A stretch of DNA of 64,000 nucleotides from contig JASJDM010000007.1 of assembly GCA_030065125.1 (NCBI GenBank), positions 28,053-92,052 of the forward strand, read 5' to 3'. Shown here piece after piece: positions 17,902 through 26,690 of the stretch (the first letter of the stretch is position 1; the number at the start of each line of letters is the position of its first letter). A program made the translations under genes and the position numbers. The notes below the pieces were generated by a model. The model was not told where the DNA came from. It did not search any database and was given only the letters and a program-made list of their open reading frames with translations. The stretch is from Lysobacterales bacterium. GTDB taxonomy: Bacteria > Pseudomonadota > Gammaproteobacteria > Xanthomonadales > SZUA-38.

Positions 17902-18882
17902 ATGAGCAAACTCGAACGCGTCTATCACCTGCACAACATCCTCAGCCAGCGCCGAACCCCGATCTCAAGACAGTCCCTGATGGAGCAGCTCGGCTGTTCC
18001 CAGGCCACCCTTTACCGACTGATCGCGGACCTGCGCGATCACCTGGGCGCCCCCATCGAACAGGACCCGGAATCCCGGGGCTTTTTCTACGACCAGCACG
18101 CCGGCATACGGCCGTTCGAGCTGCCCGGTATCTGGCTCAGCCCGGAAGAGCTGCAGGCGCTGATGTCGGCCAAAGAGATCCTCGGCAGCGTGCAGCCCGG
18201 CCTGATGGAGGACGAACTGGATTCACTCAGGACCCGGATCGAGAAGCTGCTGGACGAAAAGGGTGTGGACCAGGGCTCCCAGAGCCGGCGCATCCGCATC
18301 ATTCACCAGGCCAGCCGCCTGGTGTCCAGTGATCGATTCCGTCCGGTCCTCAGCGCCCTGGTCACCCGGCGCCGGCTGCAGATCCGCTACCGCGCGCGGG
18401 GCAGCAACGAGCTGACCGAAAGGGTGATTTCCCCCCAGCGGCTGACCAGCTACCGTCACAACTGGTACGTTGACGCCTGGTGCCACCTGCGCAAGGCCCT
18501 GCGCAGCTTCGCCCTGGAGTGCATCGAGCAGGCAGACATCCTGGAGGAATCCGCCCGGGACATCCCCGATGACGAACTGGGGCCGCACTTCACCAGTGCC
18601 TACGGCATCTTTTCAGGACCGGCCGAACACCGGGCCGTGATGGTGTTCTCGGCGAAGATCGCCCGCTGGGTATCCGACGAGCTGTGGCACTCCAAACAGG
18701 AGGGACGGTGGCTGGACGACGGTCGCTATGAACTCAGGCTACCCTATGGAAAGAGCCAGGAACTGGTGATGGACATCCTGCGCTACGGGCCCGACGTCGA
18801 GGTGATGGAGCCCCCGCCCCTGCGCCAGGCGGTGCAGGACCGCGCCAGGGCTACGGCTGAACTGTACCGGGAGACCGGCTGA
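17902..18882 (+). CDS. HTH and WYL domain transcriptional regulator
   Basis: The 326-residue protein starts MSKLERVYHLHNIL, the typical opening of YafY-type regulators. It has an HTH_11 domain (about residues 1-60), a linker with SPEELQALMSAKEIL, and a WYL domain (about 145-225) where the namesake motif reads NWYVDAWCHLRKALRSF, followed by a C-terminal WCX region. WYL domains sense ligands, often nucleic acid, in stress and phage-defence regulators. I chose the ATG at 17902; an in-frame ATG 231 bases earlier would run over the divergent CDGSH gene. The two starts are only 21 bases apart, so control of the CDGSH-YceI pair is plausible. Confidence 0.9.
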   Translation: MSKLERVYHLHNILSQRRTPISRQSLMEQLGCSQATLYRLIADLRDHLGAPIEQDPESRGFFYDQHAGIRPFELPGIWLSPEELQALMSAKEILGSVQPGLMEDELDSLRTRIEKLLDEKGVDQGSQSRRIRIIHQASRLVSSDRFRPVLSALVTRRRLQIRYRARGSNELTERVISPQRLTSYRHNWYVDAWCHLRKALRSFALECIEQADILEESARDIPDDELGPHFTSAYGIFSGPAEHRAVMVFSAKIARWVSDELWHSKQEGRWLDDGRYELRLPYGKSQELVMDILRYGPDVEVMEPPPLRQAVQDRARATAELYRETG

Positions 18883-19795
18883 CCTGCTGCCGCCACTGGA
18901 TGTAGTCCGTGGCGGTCCCCAGCGGATCTTCCACCATGGGCAGGTGTCCGATGCCCGGCATCAGGATCAGCGTGTCGCTGGCCAGCAGACCAGCCAGGAT
19001 AGGGCCGCCGTCGGGGTGCAGCACGCGGTCCCGCTCACCCCAGACAATCAAGGCCGGAACGGTCAGTCCCTGGGCAAAAGTCTCTGACGGCTGGGAGCCA
19101 AAACCCACGTCCTGGAATATGGACTGGTAAAGCTCCTGGCGCGCTACCTGACGCTCCGCCAGGTAGTCAATCATGGGTCCCGGCAGAAACGGCCGCTGTT
19201 CGAACACCAGCTCCAGGGTCTGCTCGAACTGCTCCGGGCTGCTGGGGATCAAGGGATTGGTCTCGCCCTGGAGAACGGTTTCGACAAAGGGACTGACGGG
19301 TGCCGCGGCAACCCCCGCCGGCGCCAGCAGCCAGACGGATTCAACCCGTTCGGGATGCCGCCGGGCCATGGCCAGGGCAATGTAGCCCCCCATGGAATTG
19401 CCGCCAAGGTGAAACCTCCGCAGGCCGATAGCATCGGCAAATTCGAACAGGCGCTGGGCCTGGGCGGCGATGGTGTAGCCGTCGGCCGCGGGGTCGCTGT
19501 CGCCGAAACCAGGCAGGTCCGGGGCCACCACCCGGTAGCGGTCGGTCAGGTGGCGGGCTACCCGGTTCCAGTTGTCCTTATCGGCGCCGAATCCATGCAG
19601 CAGCAGCAGCGGCGCCCCGCTGCCGCCGTCGGTGTAGGCCCAGCGAGTTCCCTGGACCCTGACTGTTCTGCTGTCCAGCCCGGCCAGCTGGCGCTCCAGG
19701 CCCACCGCCGCGTAGTACATGGGTCCCGGGGCGAAGAACCAGGTCAGGGTCAGGGTAATGACCAGCGCCAGCAGTAGAACGAGAAAAATCCGCAT
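18851..19795 (-). CDS. Membrane-anchored alpha/beta hydrolase
   Basis: This 314-residue protein has an N-terminal membrane helix (LVLLLALVITLTLTWFF) and an alpha/beta hydrolase fold: oxyanion segment LLLHGFGADKDNW, nucleophile elbow GGNSMGGYIA with the catalytic Ser, the acid in WGERDRVLHP and the His in GIGHLPMVED. Such enzymes cleave esters or related bonds; the substrate cannot be read from sequence. It probably acts at the periplasmic face or is held at the inner membrane. Its 3' end overlaps the convergent WYL gene by 32 bases. Confidence 0.88.
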   Translation of the reverse strand: MRIFLVLLLALVITLTLTWFFAPGPMYYAAVGLERQLAGLDSRTVRVQGTRWAYTDGGSGAPLLLLHGFGADKDNWNRVARHLTDRYRVVAPDLPGFGDSDPAADGYTIAAQAQRLFEFADAIGLRRFHLGGNSMGGYIALAMARRHPERVESVWLLAPAGVAAAPVSPFVETVLQGETNPLIPSSPEQFEQTLELVFEQRPFLPGPMIDYLAERQVARQELYQSIFQDVGFGSQPSETFAQGLTVPALIVWGERDRVLHPDGGPILAGLLASDTLILMPGIGHLPMVEDPLGTATDYIQWRQQVSRSPGTVQP

Positions 19796-19858
19796 TCTCA
19801 GGTTTTGGGAAGGGCGCCGGTCAGGATGCCTGCAACGCTTCCCAGGGAATGATCCAAC

Positions 19859-20131
19859 ATGGCCAGCATCATACGTCGAGATCTCAACCGATTCTTCCTT
19901 TACTGGGCCGCGGCCCTCAATTTCCTGTGGGTCGCCACACCGTGGCTGGACGGCCCGGCCCAGCTGCTGGGATCGGTCTGGCTGTGGAGCCTGGTGGTTC
20001 CTGCTCTTTGCCTGGCCCTGCTCAACCCGCGCCGTACCGCAGGCGTCACCCTGGCACTGGCGGCCCTTCCCTGGCTGATGCTGCGCGAGAGCGCCAGGGT
20101 GTCACAGTGGCGGGCCCGCAGCGAGACCTGA
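19859..20131 (+). CDS. Small inner-membrane protein of unknown function
   Basis: This 90-residue protein has a basic N-terminus (IIRRDLNRFF), then about three hydrophobic stretches (YWAAALNFLWVATPW, LLGSVWLWSLVVPALCLALL, AGVTLALAALPWLML). It is divergent from the alpha/beta hydrolase, 63 bases apart. I do not recognise the family. The composition is membrane-like, which supports it as a real gene. The ribosome binding site is weak. From its end to 20376 I see no gene. Confidence 0.55.
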   Translation: MASIIRRDLNRFFLYWAAALNFLWVATPWLDGPAQLLGSVWLWSLVVPALCLALLNPRRTAGVTLALAALPWLMLRESARVSQWRARSET

Positions 20132-20376
20132 TCAGTAGCCTGGATTATTCATGAACCCGCAGAACGAACCATCGATTTGATATTTGATTCAAACGCTTGG
20201 GGTGGATCTTGGGCGTTCTCAAGAAGGATAGTGTTGCTGGCGGATCGTCGCCTGCCGTGGCGGCACATCTCAGCCGATCCCGCGCCAACCATAGCGGTGC
20301 TATGGTCTGGCACACGATCGGCCGACCTGCACGCACCACGACAACCGACAATTCCGCCGTTCATAAACAATCCAGG

Positions 20377-22689
20377 CTATCTTCCCCAGTCCTGGGACGT
20401 CACCTCCAGGGTGATGGTTGCCGAGGCCTGGCCGCCAAAGCCGTCATCCACCGTGTAAGTCAGCTCGTCGCCTCCCCACCAGGCGGGCATGGGGGTGTAA
20501 AGGATCTGGTTGTCCGCGGTCACCTCCGCTGAGCCATAGCGGGTCATCGCGGTCACCGAGATAATGGTCAGCGGATCACCGTCGGGATCAAAGTCGTTGG
20601 CCAGTACGTCGATGAGTACCGCGACCTCTTTCCTGGTTGTGGCCTGGTCGTCCACCGCCACCGGCAGCTGGTTGAAGGGGGTGACCTCAACGCTGATGGT
20701 CGCCGTGCTGGTGATGCCGAACTCGTCTTCCGCGGTGTAGATGAAAGTGTCGGTGCCGACGAAGCTGCGCTCCGGTGTGTACTCCACCTGGCCGCCACTG
20801 ATGACCGCCGTGCCGTTGGCGGGATCTCCCACCGATTGCAGCACCACGCCTTGTCCGGAATCGTTGGCCAGCACGTCGATGGTGACGGGCTGGGTCCGCG
20901 GCGTCGACGCCTGGTCGTCACCCAGCACCAGCGGCGGCCGCTCGATGACCGTGACGCTGACCTGCGCCATGGCCTGGCCGCCCGCCCCGTCATCGGTGGT
21001 GTAGCCAAAGCTGTCGCTGCCGAAAAAGTCCGGGTTGGGGGTGTAGGTCACGCTCTGATCACCGTTGATCTCGGCCACGCCGTTGGCCGGCTGGGTCACG
21101 GCGGTCACGCTGAGAGGGTCTCCATCAGGGTCGCTGTCGTTTTCCAGCACATCGATGACCACGGCAAACCCCTGCAGCGTGGAGGCGCTGTCGTCAGCCG
21201 CAGCCGGGAAAGTGTTCACCACCACCTGGGGACCCAGCCGAACCTGGGTTTCCGATCGGGCAATGCGGTAGACGTCCACCTCGCGCTTGTGCTGTATCGG
21301 GTTGCGCAGGGCGCGTCGCAGCCAGGCCGGGTCGTCGATCTCTTCCCGCTGCCACTGCACCCGGGTGCTGGCCTCGGTAGCCTCCCGGACGACCACGTCC
21401 CGGGATGACTGCTCCAGGCTGACGAACTCGATCTCCACGCGCCGGTTCAGCTTGCGATTGTCTTCGCTGGTGTTGGGCACCCGGGGCTCGGCTTCACCCC
21501 GCCAGGCTACGTTGAGCTGGTCCGGGGACAGGCCTGCCTGCTGGAAAAAGCCTGCCACCTGTTCGGCCCGCCGCTGGGACAGCCCCAGGTTGTACTGGTC
21601 GCTGGCCAGGTCGCAGGTATGCCCGGTCAGTTTGATGCGGCCCTGGATGTCCATGCTGCGGATACGCGCCACCAGGTCGGTCAGCACCTCGCCGGTATCC
21701 GACCGGATCGCCGAGCGGTCCAGGTCGAACAGGGCCATTTCGGCTACGGTGACCCGGTTCTTCATCAGGCGCGCTTCGGTCACTGCCGGCACCGCCGGTA
21801 CCGGGACTTCCACCCGCCGCTCGATACCGTCCCGCCGGGGCTGATAGCTCTCACCGAAGGCATAGCGGTACATCAGCACCGCCCGGGTATCGCTGTCGTC
21901 CACTTCAAAGTCACCGGACTTGTTCAGGTATTCGCCGGTCAGTGACAGGCTGTGGCCGGTGTTGGCAAAAAACTTTTCCAGACCCAGGCTGACCGTGAGC
22001 TGATCCGCGTTGGAGCGGCCGTCTTCCCAGTCCAGGCCGCCGCGCAGTCGCACCAGCGACCGGTCGAACCAGCGACCCACCCTCAGGCCGGCGCCGTAGT
22101 CATAAGGCCGCTCAAAAATACGGGTGATGGTGTCGGTGAACTGGTCCTGCACAAAGGCCTGGTTGCCGCTGACCCCGGTCAGTTGTTCGATCTCGGTCCG
22201 CACGCTCTCGCTGACCAGCCGGTCACCCGTCATACCTTTCATTACGTAGGCGCCCCAGAACAGCATCGGGCCTTCCCGGCCATAGCCCAGGGTCAGCTTG
22301 CGGTCGTCCCACTGGTTCTGGTCCACCGCCAGAAACGCCTTGGATATCTTCACGGAATCCTGGTTGAGGGCGGCATCTTCCAGGCTCTGAGCCCCGCTGA
22401 GCCAGTGGTAGTTGAGCTTGACGCCGCCCCGCTCATCGCCGAGCCACAGCTCGCCAATCCAGTTGGAGTCATCGTCTTCGCCGAAGACATTGAAATACTC
22501 ACCCTGGATATCGCCCTCGTCATCGATCCCGATGCCGACCCGCACGTCATCGCCCGCGTAAGACACCTGGGCATTGCCATCGCTGCCGGTCCAGCGCACG
22601 TCGGCGCCTGAGCTGCTGTTGTCCTGGGCCGAAGCGGCCGCACCGCCGGTGATACACGCCACCAGCGTCAGAACGCGAATATTCATCAT
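20377..22689 (-). CDS. Outer-membrane protein with internal OmpA domain and C-terminal Ig-like repeats
   Basis: The 770-residue precursor has a signal peptide ending AASA before QDNSS. Residues about 25-285 show alternating amphipathic strands as in a beta-barrel. An OmpA peptidoglycan-binding domain follows (about 318-430) with IKLTGHTCDLASDQYNLGLS and NRKLNRRVEIEF. Residues about 500-765 are three Ig/cadherin-like repeats marked by VIDVLxND and YTPxxxFxGxDxFxY motifs. OmpA domains are normally C-terminal, so repeats after one are unusual. The barrel may be SLP/DUF-type; its transport role, if any, is unknown. Confidence 0.85.
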   Translation of the reverse strand: MMNIRVLTLVACITGGAAASAQDNSSSGADVRWTGSDGNAQVSYAGDDVRVGIGIDDEGDIQGEYFNVFGEDDDSNWIGELWLGDERGGVKLNYHWLSGAQSLEDAALNQDSVKISKAFLAVDQNQWDDRKLTLGYGREGPMLFWGAYVMKGMTGDRLVSESVRTEIEQLTGVSGNQAFVQDQFTDTITRIFERPYDYGAGLRVGRWFDRSLVRLRGGLDWEDGRSNADQLTVSLGLEKFFANTGHSLSLTGEYLNKSGDFEVDDSDTRAVLMYRYAFGESYQPRRDGIERRVEVPVPAVPAVTEARLMKNRVTVAEMALFDLDRSAIRSDTGEVLTDLVARIRSMDIQGRIKLTGHTCDLASDQYNLGLSQRRAEQVAGFFQQAGLSPDQLNVAWRGEAEPRVPNTSEDNRKLNRRVEIEFVSLEQSSRDVVVREATEASTRVQWQREEIDDPAWLRRALRNPIQHKREVDVYRIARSETQVRLGPQVVVNTFPAAADDSASTLQGFAVVIDVLENDSDPDGDPLSVTAVTQPANGVAEINGDQSVTYTPNPDFFGSDSFGYTTDDGAGGQAMAQVSVTVIERPPLVLGDDQASTPRTQPVTIDVLANDSGQGVVLQSVGDPANGTAVISGGQVEYTPERSFVGTDTFIYTAEDEFGITSTATISVEVTPFNQLPVAVDDQATTRKEVAVLIDVLANDFDPDGDPLTIISVTAMTRYGSAEVTADNQILYTPMPAWWGGDELTYTVDDGFGGQASATITLEVTSQDWGR

Positions 22690-22790
22690 CTTGTCTCCCC
22701 GGATGTGGGTCAGTTCAGGGTCTGCTTTCCTGGTGTGCCTGCCAGGGCACCAGCAAAGATTAGGCGAAAAATGGTGTCTGGTAAATGAAA

Positions 22791-22813
22791 CCGCCGGGCT
22801 TTGGACCCGGCGG
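22791..22813 (-). terminator. Rho-independent terminator of the deaminase-dodecin operon
   Basis: CCGCCGGG (22791-22798) and CCCGGCGG (22806-22813) form a perfect 8-base stem with a 7-base loop. Read on the minus strand it begins 33 bases after the dodecin stop codon and is followed by TTTCATTT. It separates the rnr-rlmB-deaminase operon from the OmpA-like gene. Confidence 0.75.
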
Positions 22814-22845
22814 CTCGATGCGGTCAGCTGACGGTCACTATCCCG

Positions 22846-23049
22846 TCAGTCTTTGAGCACAAAAGTGACCTTGAGATTGACCCGGTACTCGACGATCTGG
22901 CCATTCTTGATGATCACCTTCTGGCCGTCCACCCAGGCACCTCTGACGCCCTTCAGGGTCTTGGTGGCGCGCTTGACACCCTTGTTGATGGCCGCCTCGA
23001 AACTCTTGGGAGAAGAAGCGATGATTTCTGTAACGCGTGCGACTGCCAT
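22846..23049 (-). CDS. Dodecin, translated from an internal start
   Basis: The final 67 codons of the deaminase frame encode a whole dodecin, starting MAVARVTEIIASSPKSF, with the flavin-stacking Trp in GAWVDGQ and the closing strand YRVNLKVTFVL. Dodecins assemble into 12-subunit shells that store flavins. ACAGGAGG lies about 8 bases upstream of the ATG at 23049, a near-perfect ribosome binding site, and the standard dodecin length fits this start. The unusual point is that the upstream deaminase frame runs straight into it. A terminator follows at 22791-22813. Confidence 0.85.
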   Translation of the reverse strand: MAVARVTEIIASSPKSFEAAINKGVKRATKTLKGVRGAWVDGQKVIIKNGQIVEYRVNLKVTFVLKD

Positions 23050-23679
23050 ATTTTTTCCTCCTGTTGCAGGGATCTCCTGGTCGCCGCGGTCAGTCGCGGC
23101 AGTGGATCCCTGAGACTGGGGATTGTAAATGACCCCGCCAGACCGGGCATAGTCAGCAAATACACTTGTTGACCTTTTTCGACTAACCTCCGTCAGCACC
23201 GTCATGCCCCGGGCTCGCAGTGTCCCTTTCCAGTCCTCGGGTTTGGAGCCTTCGTCGAAGCCGATGGCTTCAGCGTCCGCCGCGGTGCTGCCGCAGACCA
23301 GGGAGCGCACCCCGGACCAGGGGATGGCACCCAGGCACATGGCACAGGGTTCGGTGGACGTCACCAGCTCATAGTCACCGGTGGACAGGTCGAAGGATCC
23401 AACCACCGCCTGGGCCAGGGTCAGCGCCACCACTTCGGCGTGGGCCGCCGAGCTGTTGATCGCCGTGACCAGGTTGACACCAGGCGCAACCACCTGGCCA
23501 TTGGCGTCGAACACCACCGCCGCAAAGGGTCCGCCCGTGCCCCGCCGGACATTTTCCCTGGCCAGTTCAATCACCAGTTCCATCCGCTGCCCGGGCGTTT
23601 CCAGGGCACCTTGCCAGCCCTGGACAAACCCGGTTATCCAGTCGGGCAGCTGCCAGGTGACCGCGGGCCAGTCAGCCAT
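22846..23679 (-). CDS. Nucleoside/guanine deaminase-like protein fused in frame to dodecin
   Basis: Read from the ATG at 23679 the frame encodes 277 residues without a stop. Residues 1-187 form a cytidine-deaminase-fold domain with the zinc motifs HAE (80-82) and PCxxC (PCAMC, 111-115), resembling guanine deaminase and other small nucleoside deaminases. Residues 188-210 are a polar linker (GSTAATDRGDQEIPATGG). Residues 211-277 are a complete dodecin. A ribosome binding site inside the linker suggests a separate dodecin is also made. The gene overlaps rlmB by 8 bases and ends the rnr-rlmB operon. Which base or nucleoside is deaminated is not clear. Confidence 0.8.
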   Translation of the reverse strand: MADWPAVTWQLPDWITGFVQGWQGALETPGQRMELVIELARENVRRGTGGPFAAVVFDANGQVVAPGVNLVTAINSSAAHAEVVALTLAQAVVGSFDLSTGDYELVTSTEPCAMCLGAIPWSGVRSLVCGSTAADAEAIGFDEGSKPEDWKGTLRARGMTVLTEVSRKRSTSVFADYARSGGVIYNPQSQGSTAATDRGDQEIPATGGKNMAVARVTEIIASSPKSFEAAINKGVKRATKTLKGVRGAWVDGQKVIIKNGQIVEYRVNLKVTFVLKD

Positions 23680-24451
23680 GGGACAGCCTCTGCCGCTGAA
23701 CTTCAAACAGGAAGACACCCGCCGCCACGGAAACATTGAGGCTTTCGGCCTGGCCCTGCATGGGAATAGCGGCCAGGAAATCGCAGGTTTCCCGGATCAG
23801 GCGGTGCATCCCCTGCCCTTCACTGCCCAGCACCACCACGGTAGGCCCGGTGAGGTCGAGCTGGTACAGGGACTGTCCGGTGTCGCCGGCCGCACCTACC
23901 ACCCACAGACCCATCTTCTTGAGTGACCTGAGGCAGCGGGCCAGGTTGGTCACCTGCACCAGAGGCAGCCGTTCCGCAGCACCGGCAGCGGCTTTCCGGG
24001 CCGCGGGCGTGAGATCCACAGACCGGTCGCGGGGAAATACCACGGCCGTCACGCCGGCCGCCTCTGCGCTGCGCAGACAGGCGCCGAAATTGCGGGGATC
24101 CTCGATGTGGTCCAGCACCAGGATCAGCGGGTTCCCGGAAGTTTCCACCAGTTCGGCCAGATCGGCCTCGGGCCGGTAACCGGCGGAACGGTACAGCGCC
24201 GCGACGCCCTGATGTCGGGTCCCGGGAAAGCGCCGGTCGAACTCCGCGCTGTCGGCGCGGGTAACCTGTACGTCAGCAGATTCTGCCGCACCCAGCAGGC
24301 CACGCACCCGGGCATCCTGGCGACCCGCCGCCACCAGCAGCTCCCGCACGTTGGCAGGATCGTTTGACAGCGCCCCCTCCACGGGGTTGATACCCACCAG
24401 CCAGCTCTCGGTGCGGCCGGATTTCCCGGGCTTATGCCTGGCGCGACTCAT
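23672..24451 (-). CDS. rlmB: 23S rRNA (guanosine-2251 2'-O) methyltransferase RlmB
   Basis: The 259-residue protein from the ATG at 24451 has an N-terminal substrate-binding domain starting WLVGINPVEGAL and a SPOUT methyltransferase domain with LVLDHIEDPRNFGACLRSAE, VVVLGSEGQGMHRL and IPMQGQAESLNVSVAAGVFLFE. These are the three conserved motifs of the TrmH/RlmB family. I rejected a longer start since the extra 74 codons lie over rnr in another frame. It overlaps rnr by 20 bases, as rnr-rlmB do in many Gammaproteobacteria. Confidence 0.95.
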   Translation of the reverse strand: MSRARHKPGKSGRTESWLVGINPVEGALSNDPANVRELLVAAGRQDARVRGLLGAAESADVQVTRADSAEFDRRFPGTRHQGVAALYRSAGYRPEADLAELVETSGNPLILVLDHIEDPRNFGACLRSAEAAGVTAVVFPRDRSVDLTPAARKAAAGAAERLPLVQVTNLARCLRSLKKMGLWVVGAAGDTGQSLYQLDLTGPTVVVLGSEGQGMHRLIRETCDFLAAIPMQGQAESLNVSVAAGVFLFEVQRQRLSHG

Positions 24452-26642
24452 CACCCGACTCACGGGGGACCAGCTTGAGGTCGACCTGGCGATCGTCCAC
24501 GTCCACCCGGATGACCTGTACCTGGACCTGGTCGGCCAGGCGATAGGTTCGGCGGCGCTTTTCACCGGTGAGGGTGTGGGCGATGGGATCGAAGTGGTAG
24601 TAGTCATTGGGCAGCATAGTGACATGGACCAGCCCGGAAATCTGGTTGTCGTGTATCTCCACGAACAGGCCAAACTCCCGCACCCCGGTTACCGTTCCGG
24701 CGAAATCATCACCCACGTGGGCCAGCAGGTAATTGCACTTGAGCCGCTCGTCCACGTCCCGGGAAGCGTCTTCGGCCCGGCGCTCGGTCATGCTGGAATG
24801 CTCGGCAATCTTGCCCGCCTGCTCCAGGGAATAGGCATACGACTGCCGCCGGTCCCCCTTGAAGGTGCTGCGCAGGGCCCGGTGCACCATCAGGTCCGGA
24901 TAGCGGCGAATCGGCGAGGTGAAGTGGGCGTAAGCATCCAGGGCCAGGCCAAAGTGGCCGGCGTTGGCGGTCTGGTAAACCGCCAGGCTCAGGGAACGCA
25001 GGATCAGCGCCTCGATCAGATCCCGGTCCGGCCGCTCCCGTGACTCACGCAGCACCTGAGACAGCCGTTCCGGCTTGATGTCGTCGCCGGGCGGGAGGTA
25101 GATCCCCAGCTCCATCAGCGCATCGCGCAATCCATCCAGTTTTCTTTCCGGCGGTGAGGCGTGCACCCGGAACGGGACCGGGACCTTCCTGCTGATCAGG
25201 TAGCGGGCGGCGGCAACGTTGGCGGCGATCATGCATTCTTCGATCAGCCGGTGTGCATCGTTGCGCGACCGGGGCACGATGGCAGCCACTTCACCCTGCT
25301 CGTCAAACCTGAATCCCACCTCCCGGCTGCGGAAATCGATGGCGCCGCGCCTCTCGCGATAGGACCGAAACGCCTGGTAGACCTGGTAGAGCCGGGTGAG
25401 AGACTCCTGCACCGGCGCCTCCAGGGCCTTCCCGCCACCACCGTCCAGGAACGCCCAGGCCTGCTCGTAGGTGAGCCGGGCATGGGAATGCATCACGGCG
25501 TCGTAAAACCTGCTGCGTTTGACCTGGCCGTCTTCACCCACCTGCATCTCGCAGACCATGCACAGCCGATCCACCGCTGGATTCAGCGAGCAGATGCCGT
25601 TGGACAGGGCCTCGGGCAGCATGGGCAGCACCCGGTTGGGAAAGTACACCGAGGTGCCGCGGTGATAAGCCTCTTCATCGACTGCGGTCCCGGGCCGGAC
25701 GTAATGGGATACGTCGGCAATGGCCACCAGCAATTTCCATCCCCCGCGGGATGCCTGTTCGCAGTACACCGCGTCGTCAAAATCCCGGGCGTCGGCCCCG
25801 TCGATAGTCACCAGGGGCACCTGGCGCAGGTCCTTGCGGCCCGGCATCTCGTCTTCCTGCACATGGTCAGGAATCTTCAGGTCCTTTGCCGAGAGGGCTT
25901 TGGGCCACTGGTGCGGCAGGTCGAAGTTGCGAATGGCCACCTCGGTGGCCATGGGGGCATTGATGTTGCGACCCAGCACCTCCAGCACCCGCCCCACCGG
26001 CTGGCGTCGGCGATCCGGCTGCTCGGTGATTTCCAGGTACACAAAATCGCCGCTGGAAGCGTTCTTTTCATGCCCTGGCGGAATCAAAACGTCCTGACTG
26101 ACCCGCTTTTCATCCGGCACCACGAAGGCCACGCCCGACTCCCGGTGGAATCGGCCCACCAGGTGGCTGTTGGCCCGCTCCAGGATGCTGACCACCGCAC
26201 CCTCGATACGGCCACGACGATCTACCGATTGAGCGCGGACCAGGACCCGGTCGCCATGGAGGACCTGACGCATCTGCCGCGCTGACAGGTACCAGTCGTC
26301 CCCCTCCTCATCCAGGTCGACAAACCCGTATCCATCCGGGTGGCCAATGACCCGGCCCGCCTTCAGGTCCAGTTTGCGGGAAATACCGTAGCCGCCACGC
26401 CGGTTCTGGATCAGCTGGCCGTCGCGCAACATGGCCGCCAGCCGTCTCCGCAGCGCTTCCTGGTCCCGCTCACCGTCGAGTTCCAGGGCATCCACCAGGT
26501 GACTGAATTTCATCAGCTCGCCGCGCTGGTCCAGCAAGCCCATGATCGCCTCGCGGCTGGGAATGGGCTGCTCGTAGCGGCTGGCCTCACGCTTGGCGTG
26601 GGGGTCTTTGAATCCGGTTTTTCTTGTTTTTTTTCTGGGCAT
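24432..26642 (-). CDS. rnr: Ribonuclease R
   Basis: This is a 736-residue 3'-5' exoribonuclease of the RNB family. A helix-turn-helix-like N-terminus is followed by two cold-shock domains (about 95-240), the catalytic RNB domain with DGADARDFDDAVYC near residue 280, and an S1 domain at about 640-725. RNase R degrades structured RNA, including defective rRNA. The basic PRKKTRKTGFK N-terminus is typical. It heads an operon with rlmB and the deaminase-dodecin frame. Confidence 0.96.
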   Translation of the reverse strand: MPRKKTRKTGFKDPHAKREASRYEQPIPSREAIMGLLDQRGELMKFSHLVDALELDGERDQEALRRRLAAMLRDGQLIQNRRGGYGISRKLDLKAGRVIGHPDGYGFVDLDEEGDDWYLSARQMRQVLHGDRVLVRAQSVDRRGRIEGAVVSILERANSHLVGRFHRESGVAFVVPDEKRVSQDVLIPPGHEKNASSGDFVYLEITEQPDRRRQPVGRVLEVLGRNINAPMATEVAIRNFDLPHQWPKALSAKDLKIPDHVQEDEMPGRKDLRQVPLVTIDGADARDFDDAVYCEQASRGGWKLLVAIADVSHYVRPGTAVDEEAYHRGTSVYFPNRVLPMLPEALSNGICSLNPAVDRLCMVCEMQVGEDGQVKRSRFYDAVMHSHARLTYEQAWAFLDGGGGKALEAPVQESLTRLYQVYQAFRSYRERRGAIDFRSREVGFRFDEQGEVAAIVPRSRNDAHRLIEECMIAANVAAARYLISRKVPVPFRVHASPPERKLDGLRDALMELGIYLPPGDDIKPERLSQVLRESRERPDRDLIEALILRSLSLAVYQTANAGHFGLALDAYAHFTSPIRRYPDLMVHRALRSTFKGDRRQSYAYSLEQAGKIAEHSSMTERRAEDASRDVDERLKCNYLLAHVGDDFAGTVTGVREFGLFVEIHDNQISGLVHVTMLPNDYYHFDPIAHTLTGEKRRRTYRLADQVQVQVIRVDVDDRQVDLKLVPRESGDESRQA

Positions 26643-26690
26643 GCCTGATCCCGAGACGTGCCCGGTTGAGGTTGGTCAGTGAGAGGTACT

